Assembly: GCA_017591395.1 (NCBI GenBank)
Contig: WEDG01007471.1
Coordinates: 24,930-88,929, forward strand
From: Schistocephalus solidus
Taxonomy: Eukaryota > Platyhelminthes > Cestoda > Diphyllobothriidea > Diphyllobothriidae
Length of the DNA stretch: 64,000 bases
Direction: 5' to 3'
Made by a program: the position numbers and the translations under genes. A model generated the notes under the pieces. That model did not search any database, was not told the DNA's origin, and worked only from the letters and a program-made list of their open reading frames with translations. This document shows positions 11,196 through 22,188 of this stretch, piece by piece. Position 1 is the first letter of the stretch. Every line of letters starts with the position of its first letter.

Positions 11196-11865
11196 CATCA
11201 GAGAAAATTCGGAAGTATATAAAGAAATGCAAAAAAATAATGAAAAATCGGTGTAAATTGGGTTTTGTGTTTTGGTCTATATATCGAGTGCTGGGAATGA
11301 AGCGCTAGATTAAAAAGAGAAGAAAATCTATGAAGTAGCTAGGCGGAAATTACGGAGTGGCAGGGATTGGCTGAAGGTAGAGGCGGAATTTTTCCTAGGC
11401 CAAGCATCCACTGAGAACGCGTGGAGGACGGTCAAGGTTATACAGCGAAACATCTATCATATTCCACGCTTTATGCTGTCAGCAGTAGACGTTACATAGC
11501 GAATTCTAGGCAAATAGTGTTTTCACCTCAAGAGCTCAAGTGTTAGATGTTTAAGGACGAAAAAATTAATTGTTATTGCCAAAAATATAGGGTAGCAAAT
11601 AAGTTCTCATTAGATCGGACGGGAAAGGTTTATTTTTGCACCGGAAAAGGCAAAAATTGGGGATGGAAAGGATAATTTTATCCTTTAAATTGCAGTAATC
11701 TAATACAGCATGATAAAATATGAGTCTTCCTAGACGAACATCGCTGGAATATATCGCTGGGCTTTCTCCCGTAGGCCTTAATGATTGCGATGTTCCACAT
11801 TTCGGTATGGAACAGTAGAACAGAGAAACATGGAATTAATTAAAAGATATCGTGAATTCGGGCTG
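11196..11865. other. Unassigned AT-rich DNA
   Basis: No ORF above 60 codons and no known repeat. Purine-rich and AT-rich, with homopolymer A runs near 11230. Confidence 0.4.
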
Positions 11866-11870
11866 GGGTA

Positions 11871-12000
11871 AAAAAATGCGAAATAAGAGGCATCACTTCG
11901 CATTTTTTCTGGAAGGGGCCATGCGGGGATTTTCGCACAATGCCCCATCCAGGCCCGCCGAATCCCCGTTGCTGCTCCGGGGGCTTGATGGGGCAGGTGC
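11871..12000. repeat. GC-rich patch with two perfect hairpins
   Basis: AAAAAATGCGAA (11871-11882) is perfectly inverted as TTCGCATTTTTT (11897-11908), a 12-bp stem with a 14-nt loop. Just downstream TGCCCCATC (about 11941) pairs with GATGGGGCA (about 11988), with C/G-rich sequence between. The patch is markedly more GC-rich than its flanks. Open frames run on both strands (11840-12052) but look like by-products of base composition. Confidence 0.5.
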
Positions 12001-15000
12001 TAGCAGGGAATTTACCGTGGAAGAGCTTTATTTTCATCCCTGAGAAATACATCAGGAAACAAATATCTTAGGACAGAGTCGGAATTTAGCATTTAAAGGA
12101 TAATTTTAATTTCGAAAAAAATACACCCTTAATCACATTAAATATGATAAGGTAGGGAATGTTTTCTTTGCTTGGTAACGTTAGGAGGACGTATGCGATA
12201 AGTGCCAAATTTTGTTGGGTTCTATTTTATTTTAGGCCTATGTCAAGGAAGCAAGGTAACCGAGAAAGCAACCGCATAGGCAAGGAGATGACCCCATTTT
12301 GCGTCTGCTAAAAAGAATCTGTTTCAGTGTAGTCTAACGTGAAGGCAAACGAGATGTAGACAGCAAAATAGCCTAAGCTATGCAAACAAAACCTGGAAAA
12401 CAGGGCTACTCAAATGATAAAAGTAGGTTAAACGTAAGGCTGTACACTAGTACCTCGCCAAAAGTTTATATGCAGAAATGCAGGTTCATTTTCAAAGTCA
12501 AATATTCTGCTGAATTACGAAACGACTGTGAATAGCAGAGTCTTCTTGACTCTGTCATAACATCAGTCACAGGGGGTGAGGAAAGAGAGAGAGAGAAAGC
12601 GGTAAAGGCAGCGCACGTCTGTTGTTTCCGAAAACTTACTCTTCAAGGAAAATAGGGCACTTTGGAGGAGGCTTCTCGCGCACCCAAGGCGCGGCAAATG
12701 CAATAATAACAGTTTTTTGCTGACTGACCGACAAGGAGGTTAGTTAAGGGATCGGCAGCCGTTCGGTTAGACACGAGGTTGGATATCGAATTTGAAGGGC
12801 GCGAAGATCAACGCTGCAAGGACAATGCCGGTAGATTTAGCAGCCAATTACTGGCGTGGAGAGTCGCTCGTTTAAACAAAGTTTCCAGCTAAAAAAGAAA
12901 AAAGAACAATGTGGAAAGATTTTAAACTTCAAAAGTGGAGTAAATAGGAAGTAAGGTTACAATAAAGCTTTGAGCAGGTTCGAGTTAAAATACTTAGGCA
13001 GTTTTTAGTTCTAATTCTGATAAGATCCGGTATGACCCAATTTCAAGTGACAGATTACGTCAAAACAACATGTCTTTAGAATCATGGAAATAAGAGTAAT
13101 AATGCGTAGCGCACAGAGTTCTGTAATGAACATGTTGAACTTATAGCTGCAAGCTTAGGGACATCATGTAGGAGAATATCAGCCCTATAACTTATACACC
13201 AGTCACCAGTTGTACAACCCATAAAAATGTAGAACTAACCATTCCACACTTCCGCTCAGCTGCCAATTCAATATTTTTAAGCTGTAGACCTTGAGCCTTG
13301 TTGCTGACCAAGTCGTGGAAAACGTACGTTGCCATTGGGAACATTGTCACCCTTTGCGTTCGTCTCCGTCCACTAGACTACTTCCACATCCCGTAAATAG
13401 CGCCTAGACAGTCTTTGTGCCTGGAGGCATTTCTTGTTGCACTTTGCGCACCTCTTAAGTCAAAAATCATACCAATCAGTCGAGTTTCTATTGACAGACC
13501 ACACTATTGGGTGGTGAGTGCGAGAACGCTTCGTATTCCTCCGCTAGTTTTCAGAATTCTAACAACCTGTTCGCGGGATAGTGTCCACAGTCTCTTCCCG
13601 CCTGCTGTTGCACACATCACAGAAATTCACTTTCCTTTTACTTCCAAACATTAAACCTGCTATCAGCATCATGCCACAAATGGCAATGCCTTTATTTTTT
13701 TTCAACATCCTAACTTACAGTCTCGCATATTTCCTTGTATTTTTTTGTATTTTAGACACGCATTTGATCGCGTGAAAAAACTTTCATGCGGACACAACAA
13801 ACCGGTTACCTGGTTGGGCTTACCTGAGTTAAATAAGTAAAAAATCTTTATAAATAAAGTTCGGAGGGCACTTAGCACCATGTCTAACCAAACGACTAGC
13901 AGATTAGCATAACTTACCTGAACGTCATGCGTTAAATGTTGTGTATTTATTCTCAAACAATGATAGCACACAAGTAAACGAAACAATACATCCATCGAGA
14001 TGCACCCGGAAATCTGACGACCAATGTCACAATGAGTGCTGATGGTTTCAATGCATCCTTGTGCAAAATGTTATTTAAAATTCGACTTGGCCCGCAAACA
14101 CTCATTTTCTTCGAAGAGCATTTCGGTAAATTTTAAAATTCACCCTTCTAGAGGACCTTGTAATCATTGCCAAAGTATCATAGCACAGGCTCAGATGGTA
14201 TCCCGGTCACCATTTTTAAAGAGCCAGGTTAATTTTACGGGGTTGTCGCTCTTGCGCAATCAATTTGACCTCGCTCCTCTCAACATACGTAATCAATCAT
14301 GCTCAATCAATTTGACCTCGCTCCTGTACGTCCTGTCTACATAATTTATGATGTTCTTTCACTATAAGCTCTTTAATTACTTGAAAAACTCAACAAACTC
14401 TGATCACAGATAATCAATTACTGTTTTATATTTAGAATTTATATTTGGATAGCACTGGCAAGGCACTGTCTAAGCAAACATTAGTAACGAAATAAAGTTA
14501 TGAGAATGTGTGCAGATAAAATGTACAAATACTTAATACTGTAGACAGAACTTGTCCTGCTAGGTCAACAGTAAGCGATGTTTTGAAATTAATAGTACAC
14601 TAGAAAGATAGGCAGTAAAAAACTCCTACCTTAAAAATGGAGGCAGAGTTCAGTAGGCCTTCATTTTCGAATAGAAGGTAGGAGAAAAAAACTGCTTATG
14701 AAAATAAGGTCAGGCGGTAGAGTAAGGAATTATTGCAGTAGCATTTCAGAATGAGATAATGAAACGTTGAGATGGTTCATTCTTGATCAATTAGGCGTAT
14801 GAAACAAAATCTCAGGAAAATGTGCAAATGAACTTGAGGCCTGAGCATCTTAGGATCCACAATTGAATTTTGATGATGATAAGTATCTAACAAAACGGCA
14901 GGATTTTAGACAGTGGACCACCGAATGTGTACGTCCGAATGACTTCCTCATCGTAGCAACCTGGTGATATAAGGAGACATCATGGTTCATGAGGGACTCG

Positions 15001-15090
15001 AGGTTGCGAAAATATAGTTTCAAGAGGATCACCTAAATTCGCGATGATCCTTTCTCCGAGTCATGGGGAATGCTACTGGAAAAAGATGAG
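12001..15090. other. No gene recognised; possible 3' UTR of the outer LINE at the right
   Basis: Small ORFs only. 14255-14330 holds a direct repeat of a 22-bp unit (CAATCAATTTGACCTCGCTC...) about 45 bp apart. 14840-15090 may be 3' untranslated sequence of the minus-strand LINE that follows, but no polyA or tail repeat was found to fix its end. A short GA repeat lies at 12580-12600. Confidence 0.35.
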
Positions 15091-15099
15091 GAAAATAAA

Positions 15100-17335
15100 A
15101 GTTTAATAGAATTAGTGTTAATATAAATGTGCAGTCTGCGCTTGATTGCAGATAATATAGTTAACGACCTTATTTCAAGTGGTAAGTTATTCTTAAGACA
15201 GCTTTACCTAGAAGCAAATAATAGGGAGCGTTTACACGTGGAGGATGCAGGAGGAGGTATAATAAGTGCAACCTTTTTTAGATTATAAGGAAGACTAACG
15301 GGGGTAATGACAGAAAGCTTGGGGAGAGATGAGCTATTATTTTGTCCAAAAAGAAGACAAAAGCCTGCTTCCAGTCTCCTGACCCAAAGAAATTTTAGCT
15401 TCATCAGCTGGCATCTAGTTGAGTAGGAAGTTTTAGAAAGAGTCGGATGCAGGAGTTTTATGTGAAACGTCTTTGGAAATTTTCAATTTTTGAACGGCTA
15501 GATTCGTTCATTAAACCGAAGAAAGAACAGGAAAATTCAACAATAGGGAGTACATACATACGATAAAGTCTTAATTTAATTTCAAGAAGGCATAAATTCT
15601 AAGAAATAGAGCCACAAATCTGAGCAGCTTTGGCCGTAATTCTATCGGCATTAGGCTCAAGATCTAATTTATTGGTGTAGCTTAAGCCCAAGTCCTTAAA
15701 AATCACAGGTTGCGGCAGACTTACAGGCCCAAAACTCATGTAACGAAACTAAGAAGGTGAGATCTCCGTTCGCCATGTGGAGCTCCAAGCCGAAAGAGCG
15801 TCTAAGTCTGAATGAATTTGTTCTAGGCATCGTTTGGTCGTAGAGTTAGAGAAGGAATACGTGCATTTGAGGTTATCAGCATAAATATAAGATTGAGAAT
15901 GTTAAGCTATCGAAGAAATATCATTTATTTAAAGTAAGAACAACAAATGTCCTAACACGATACCTTAAGGGACACCACTAACAATCGGGGTAGCACTAGA
16001 GTATGAGTACCCCACTAAAACCTTTTGCTTTCGATCATATAGGTATGATCTAATAAAGTCAGTAAGGGGACTACAAAATTCATAGCTTCTAATTTAGCAA
16101 GAATTCGTCTATGAAGCCCTTTATCGAATGCCTTTTTAAGATCAAAATAGATAACTACTACAGACAGATGATCATTCCAAGAGAGATTAGTAGATTTAGA
16201 AAAGACATGTGGCAGGTTTCACAAGAGTGGTCCGGTAAAAAGCCGTGTTTGGAAAAAGTTGATAATTTGATTACTAATGCAAAAATCCGTGATTTGTTTT
16301 GCAATTAGTTTTTCGAAGAGTTTAGCAAGAGAGGGCGTTTTATGAGCACCGCGATAGTTATGAATGTCAGGTCGGGAACTAGATTTAAATCTGGTATTAT
16401 TATAATAGAAGTATTCCAATAAATGGGGAAGAAACCGTTTTCGATAAAAACTTAGTATAATTTGCTTAGTAGAGGTGGAAAATCTCTAAGACGATTAATA
16501 AGTGAGTTTGGAGTGTTATCAGTTACAACCGAATGTGAATTTTTTAGGTGAGTTATTTCTTTTTTGAATACGTGAAGGCGAGAAATTAATGGTTGTTAGA
16601 AGTGAATTTGAATTTGAAAGCAGAGGAAATGAGGGAGTGAGGCTAGTTTCAGTGGTAAAGTGGTTGCCAAAAACGAATTTAACAATTCTGCTTTGCCCAA
16701 ATCCTCTGTAAAGAGATTTTTGTTACAGTCAAGTTAAGAAGGGGGTTACATTCAGATGCTTAGCCGATGACCGAACATGGAAGATTTGAGCAACAGATTT
16801 GGATGAATTGGCAACATTTAGTGCCCAAAACTCCCCATGCTTATCACGCGCGAGCCTAATTTTTCGATGCTATCCTTAAGTGAACAGACAAGGAGCTTTT
16901 AGATGGATCTGCAAGTTGCTTTCGTAAATTTTTAAGTCTGTTTGGGAGAAGATGTGGAACAGTAGAACAAGCTGTATTTGAATTAAAAATCTAACACGGG
17001 GTAAAAGCCTGGATTGTTTCTGTGAGGCTCTGCAAGAGCTCATGGAAAAAGTTTGGATCGTTGATTGAAAATATGCTATGCCAATCTAGTGCTTACGAAA
17101 TTATTTATTTATTCATGGTTTGTGTTAGCAAAGTCGAGGTTATTGCATTTAACCTCAGGCTTTGTAAGAAGGGAGACGGTAAAACAACAGTGGATTAGTG
17201 CGTGATCACTTGTGAATAGATCACAAAGAAAATTAATGAAGGGAGGGTGGATATAATTTGTAAAAACTAAATCTAATATGTTGTCATTTCTAGTCACTGA
17301 ACTGACCAGTTGGGATATGTTTGAAAAGTTAATCG
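15100..17335 (-). mobile_element. Outer (older) CR1/Jockey-like LINE, RT half
   Basis: On the minus strand, in order: TRNDNILDLVFTNYIHPPF (17109-17297, end of the endonuclease region), HNYRGAHKTPSLAKLFEKLI (16219-16419, RT block 1-2), VVIYFDLKKAFDKGLHRRIL (about 16110-16170, the catalytic FD.KKAFD box), a VSGVPQGSVLG-like remnant (about 15960), YIYADNLKCTYS (YADD mutated to YADN, about 15870) and FKDLGLSYTNKLDLEPNADR (about 15680). Frequent stops and frameshifts show an old copy. The other half lies at 22189-24111, split by the insertion of a younger LINE. Confidence 0.8.
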
Positions 17336-17339
17336 TATC
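17336..17339. repeat. Target-site duplication TATC (left)
   Basis: TATC directly precedes the inserted LINE and recurs at 22185-22188 directly after its (TTGAA)n tail. Removing the insert and one TATC restores the outer LINE frame across the junction (a Val-Asp-Thr-Ile-Asn reading). Being only 4 bp, the duplication gains weight from that restored frame. Confidence 0.65.
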
Positions 17340-17831
17340 AAGTCAAGGTCGTGTGCAAATAACCACCAATTATTTGCTCTCCAACTTGGACAATTTGATC
17401 TTGTTACCACTTCACTAGGACTGATCCGGACAATATTGTTTCAACTGCATGTACTTACTTGCTTCCTGCTCATCTGGAATTCTTTTGTGCCGAAATTCGT
17501 CAAAAACGGATCAAATTGGAATTTGTTTATCATCTTATTCGTTGACTGCGCAGGCTCTGCACCAATAAAAACTGAGAACCACTCAGGGAACCAAACGTGT
17601 ACAACCTCGTGAAGATCTGAAGTTATCCAGGACCTTCGATATCTCCGAACGGCTGAGTCGTTCCTGAATATCCTTCATACCGTTTATAGTATTTTTCAAA
17701 AGCGTTTTTGAACAAGTATAAACATTTTTGCTCATATTGCATTAAATACTCGCCATACTCCAAAGCCAGTCGGAAATTTTCGTTATACGCTCAAAGGAGA
17801 ACATACTTTTTCCCAGTGTTTTAACATTTAT

Positions 17832-19200
17832 GGACTCAAAACAATTGTTTGCTAGCAACAGAACCAGTCACGGAACTTCCTTTAAAGGAAAGCCTGTTGA
17901 GCTGGCTTCGACATCCACGACTGGCACTCCATCAGTTTATACTTGTAACCAAAAACCAGCAAAGCGCTCAAAAGCGTAATGGCAGCCAAATCCGTTGGCT
18001 ACGAGGACGAATCTTGCGTTGGATGTTCTTATATTTTTACTAAGAGTTCAAAAACTGGAAAATGAGCTTGCAGACTTAAGGAAGCTCTTGCAAGATAACA
18101 TTACTCGACGAAATACGCTTAGCAATATTCCAGTTAAAAAGGCAGTGACTAAAGCACGAAAAGTATCAAAAACTACAACTGGTTACAGCTCACAATGTTC
18201 GGACGCGATTACCCTTAACGACCGGATAACAGGAGCACAGTCTCTGAATCCTACGGACGACGACCAGAGCAAACCACAAATCTCATCCTGCTATCTTGGG
18301 TGTTATAAAGAGCCCGTAGTTGAATCCGAAGAAACAAACGAGTGGCAAGCTGCAATGGGGAAACACCACAACAGGAGGACAAAGTCACAATCAACTCTGA
18401 TGGATTCATTGAAGCCTTCAGATGAGAGTTTGGTCAGAGGTAGACTTAATCCCAACGAGAGCTCTGTAAACCGTTCTCGTGCCCCTAAGGAGAACTCAGG
18501 AGGAAGCGAAAATTCCAAGCACCAGGATCGACAACAGTGTTTAGTTATTCAGGGTTTGCACGAGTCAACTGCAGTCCGACCAGAAGACCGTGTCACCGAA
18601 GACCTTGCTTCGTTTAATGGCCTCCTAAACCAGTTGCTCCCACCGGGCGTGGAAGTAAAAGTTATTAAAGCATTCCGGATCGGCAAAAAGTCTGAAGACA
18701 GCCTAGGAACGCCGCGACCGCGACCGCTGAAAATAATGCTAGAGAGCAAAGACCAAATCAAGGCGATCCTATCCAAAAAAACTAACCTACGTCACTCGCA
18801 TAAAGAGGTTTTTTTCAACCGGACTACTCCCCTGCGGAAAGGCTGAAACGCCGGGAACTTGTCTTGGAACTACAATCAAGACTGAAGGCTGGCGAACACA
18901 ATCTGGCTATTTTCAAGGGGAAGGTAGTTCAAAAGAATACGAATTTTCCATTGAACCAACCGATTGTTCTGAGGACAACGGCAGCCACCTCACTAACGCC
19001 AAAACCATCAGGGAACCAATTGCCAAAAAGAGATGTCAGAACTGATTCCGTAACGCCCAGCGTTCTCACTAAAGAAACCAGAGTTACCGAAAATCATCAC
19101 GAAACGGAAAAGACATACGACCTTGACGTTAGAGGAGACGCAGTTGGGCCCATAAAATTGACAAACGCAACAGGAAATTTGGTTGGCGCAAAATTGAAGT
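17832..19200 (+). pseudogene. LINE ORF1 protein (coiled coil + RRM-like)
   Basis: A likely start ATG at about 17832 opens MDSKQLFASNRTSHGTS; the frame is cut by a stop near 17980 and the main open part is 17995-18846. It has a heptad-rich QKLENELADLRKLLQD (coiled coil), a Ser/Thr/Asn-rich middle, then QCLVIQGLHESTA and VKVIKAFRIGKK with PRPLKIMLESKDQ, the strands of the RNA-binding (RRM-like) fold of LINE ORF1 proteins. A missing base near 18838 shifts the frame; the rest (ELVLELQSRLKAGEHNLAIF) continues at 18845-19200. ORF1 proteins coat the LINE RNA and act in nucleic-acid annealing. This copy is not functional. Confidence 0.75.
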
Positions 19201-20153
19201 GCTTGTATACAAATGCGCAAAGCCTTTTATCTAAAACTTGATGAGTTAAAAATTTGCCTTGCCGAAGTATCTCCGGATGTGATAGCAGTAACCGAAACCT
19301 GGCTGTCGGGCAGTATTCTAGATAGCGAAATAACATTGTCTGGGTACCAAATATATCGGAGGGACAGAGAAAACCGACAGGGTGGTGGAATAATTGTGTA
19401 TGTGAAAGACGTGCTAATAGTGTCTGACAAGACGAGCAAGTTTGCGTGCAGCACTGAAGCCATATGGTTGAACATCAAGGCTCTTGGCTCTCCATGTCTA
19501 GATGTCCTCATTGTCTATCGGCCACCTAGGATAGACCGAGTCGCGGACACCCACTTGTTGGAACAATTAGAAAAGTTCTCCAGTAGACCTAATGTAATGA
19601 TTATGGGTGACTTCAACGCACCAGGAATTAACTGGAGCACTGTTCAATCATCATGCCCGAAATCAACTTTTTGATTATGTTTTTCTGCAAAAAGACCTTG
19701 AATGCACTCCTCACACAGCATGTCCCTTTCCCCACCAGAACACGTGAAGGACAAAGGGCTAACTGTCTTGACCTGGTTTTCACGAAAACATCAGGCAGCA
19801 TTGACGAGATTATTTCAATGCCTCCGCTCGGTCGTAGTGATCACGTGGTGCTTATATGGGACTACTCCTTATTCTCCGTTGCCCCTGCTATAGAGGAAAA
19901 ACGGCGTAACGTTTGGCGAGGAAACTTTCATCAGATGCGAGCAGATATAACACACATCAACTGGACCTCAATATTTTCGAGCACCGTAAACGAAGATTGG
20001 GAGTCTTTCCGAAATGTTCTTCTGCAACTTATTGACAACCACTGCCCGCTAACGAGTGTCCATCACAGCAAGCGTCCTGGGTGGCTAGACAGCAACTTAA
20101 AAAGGGAAATAAACAGGAAGCACAAGTTGTGGAGAAAAATATCGCGAGTCTAA
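19195..20153 (+). pseudogene. LINE ORF2: endonuclease domain and linker
   Basis: APE-type endonuclease motifs in order: LYTNAQSLLSKT (the metal-binding Asn), then after a 1-bp insertion DVIAVTETWLSG (catalytic Glu), RQGGGIIVYVKD, MIMGDFNAPGINW (GDFN box, Asp/Asn), and after two more frameshifts NCLDLVFTK and LGRSDHVVL (SDH box). The enzyme would nick target DNA to prime reverse transcription. Residues of the active site are present, but frameshifts at about 19230, 19670 and 19700 separate them. Confidence 0.8.
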
Positions 20154-20231
20154 TCAAGTCGCCTATTTTAATAAGTATAAAAGCACAGAGAAACAAAATG
20201 AGAAGCCTTATTCTTACAACGCGAAGAGAAT

Positions 20232-22003
20232 TTGAGAAGACTTTGCTGCAAAAAGGCAACGCAGAATCCAAAGTTAGTCTACAGTTACCTCCGTAGATGT
20301 ACAAGGAATAAACATCAAATACCGCTGATTAAGACTGCCGTGGGCGTCGAAATTTCTGAAAACAGGGAAAAAGCCGAGTACTTTTCACAGTTCTACCGCT
20401 CAGTCTTCACAAACGAGGCCAGGTTCCTTCGTCCCTCAGTGGATAACCCGCCGACTGCAAGCATTAGCCACATACTATTCTCAGAATTTCTGATCCAAAA
20501 AAAAATTAAAAGAACTAAAAGAGTCGAAATCCCCAGGACCAGACGAGCTTCCACCCAAGCTTCTGAAAGAACTCGCCAATGAACTTTCCGCACCTTTGTC
20601 AGTGCTCTTTCAAAAGTCCTTTGACTCCGGAACACTTCCTTTCGATTGGAAGCTGGCACATATAACTCCCTTGTACAAAAGCGGTAGCCGGGCGTCAGTG
20701 ACAAACTACAGGCCCATAAGCTTAACATGCATCCTTGGTAAGATTATGGAAAGGATCATCAAGAGCGAATTGGTGAAATTCCTAGAGACTCATAATTTGT
20801 TATCAAGCTGTCAACACGGGTTCAGAAAAGGAAGATCATGCACAACGAATTTGCTGTATTCGATCCAGAGGTGGACCCAAGCACTTGAAGATAGACACGC
20901 GGTTCACATTGCCTTCATTGACTTTCAAAAGGCCTTCGATACTGTGCCGCACGAGAGACTGCTTTACAAGCTAGAAAGAATTGGAATCAGAGGTAACCTC
21001 CTCAAGTGGATCGAAAAACTTCCTCGTGGGTCGGCGCCAGGTTGTGTGCATCGGCCAAGAGAGGTCAAGGTCTGCTGCGGTCGAGAGTGGGGTTCCTCAG
21101 GGTTCAGTACTAGGGCCAATACTGTTTTTAATATACGTGAACGATTGTGTCAGGAATCTCGACTGTGAAGCAGCAATGTTTGCCGACGACATTAAAATCT
21201 GGAATGTAATCCAGAGCCCTGCTGACGAAGATAAACTGCAGATCAACCTAACTCGGTTGGAGGAGTGGTCGAATCATTGGCTTTTGCGGTTCAACGTCGA
21301 TAAGTGTACAATACTTCGCTTAGGCAACCCGTCTGGATCTGCCGAAAGTAGAAGTTACTTTCTCAACGGTGAAGCCTTAAAAGACGTGGAAACCCAAAAG
21401 GACCTTGGTGTGCTGATGACCACCACCTTAAAACCATCGTCTCACTGCTCGAAAGTGGCGAAGAGGGCAATTTCGGTGTTGCATGCCATCAGACGAGCCT
21501 TTTTGGATTTCGATGAAGATCTTTTTGCTAAGACCTTTGGAACATTCATTAGGCCACATTTGGAATATGCTATGCACGCCTGGAAACCCTGGACAGTTCA
21601 AGATCAGAACTGCCTCGAAAGAGTCCAGAGGAAAGCCACCAAAATGGTTAGAAGTCAAAGCTCCTTGCCATATCCCACCCGCCTAATGAATCTTAATCTG
21701 TTCCCTTTGAGTTATAGGCAAATGCGTGGTGATCTCCTGCAGACATTCCGCATTGTGAAGGGATTGGATTGTTGCCTGGAATTCTCGGACTTCTTTGAAT
21801 TTGCCACCACGACCCATCTCCGAGGTCACCCATTGAAACTGCGTGTCCAGCAGGCGAGACTGGATGTGCGCAAGTTCTCCTTCTCTGTCAGAGTGGTTAA
21901 ACCATGGAATGCCCTCCCTGAAGACGTTGTGATGTCACCATCGCTGGAAAGCTTTAAAAGGAACCTTGACAGTTTTATGTTCCGCAACGAGCCTGAGCGA
22001 TGA
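20232..22003 (+). pseudogene. LINE ORF2: reverse transcriptase and C-terminal domain
   Basis: The RT blocks are well kept: SKSPGPDELPPKLLKEL (after a frameshift in an A run at about 20500), NYRPISLTCILGKIMERII, CQHGFRKGRSCTTNLL, HIAFIDFQKAFDTVPHERLL (first catalytic Asp), SGVPQGSVLGPILFLIYVND, and AAMFADDIKIWN (FADD box with both Asp residues). The frame breaks once near 21020. From 20981 one frame runs open for 340 codons to the TGA at 22003, ending in VVKPWNALPEDVVMSPSLES. Its long open stretches make it the best-preserved retroelement here. Confidence 0.88.
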
Positions 22004-22149
22004 GGCATTTATCTTAACCCTCGAGAGTCGTGCACCACTTGTCAAATTTTATGACCGCCTTTTGTACTTTGGCAACCCACACGGTTTCTCTGTATACCGC
22101 ACTTAATTTTACGTTACAAATAGGGTACTCAAAGGCCCATGCCTATTTC

Positions 22150-22184
22150 CCTCAATAAATTGAATTGAATTGAATTGAATTGAA
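22150..22184 (+). repeat. (TTGAA)n 3' tail of the inserted LINE
   Basis: AATAAA is followed by about five TTGAA/TGAAT units. Related tails, (CTGAA)n after AATAAA on the minus strand, mark LINE 3' ends at 3562, 47285 and 49752. Microsatellite tails of this kind are typical of CR1/L2-like LINEs. Confidence 0.8.
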
Positions 22185-22188
22185 TATC

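Larger units (their letters stand above)
17340..22184 (+). mobile_element. Nearly full-length CR1/Jockey-like LINE (about 4.85 kb)
   Basis: Order on the + strand: 5' UTR, ORF1 (coiled coil plus RRM-like domain), ORF2 (apurinic endonuclease, reverse transcriptase, C-terminal domain), a short 3' UTR with AATAAA (about 22154), and a (TTGAA)n tail. It is flanked by TATC duplications and sits inside another LINE of opposite orientation. Single-base indels break the ORFs at about 18838, 19230, 19670, 19700, 20150, 20490 and 21020, but long stretches are intact, so it is much younger than its host element. The TTGAA-type tail and the VVKPWNALP block link it to the truncated copy at 3562-4130. Confidence 0.88.
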
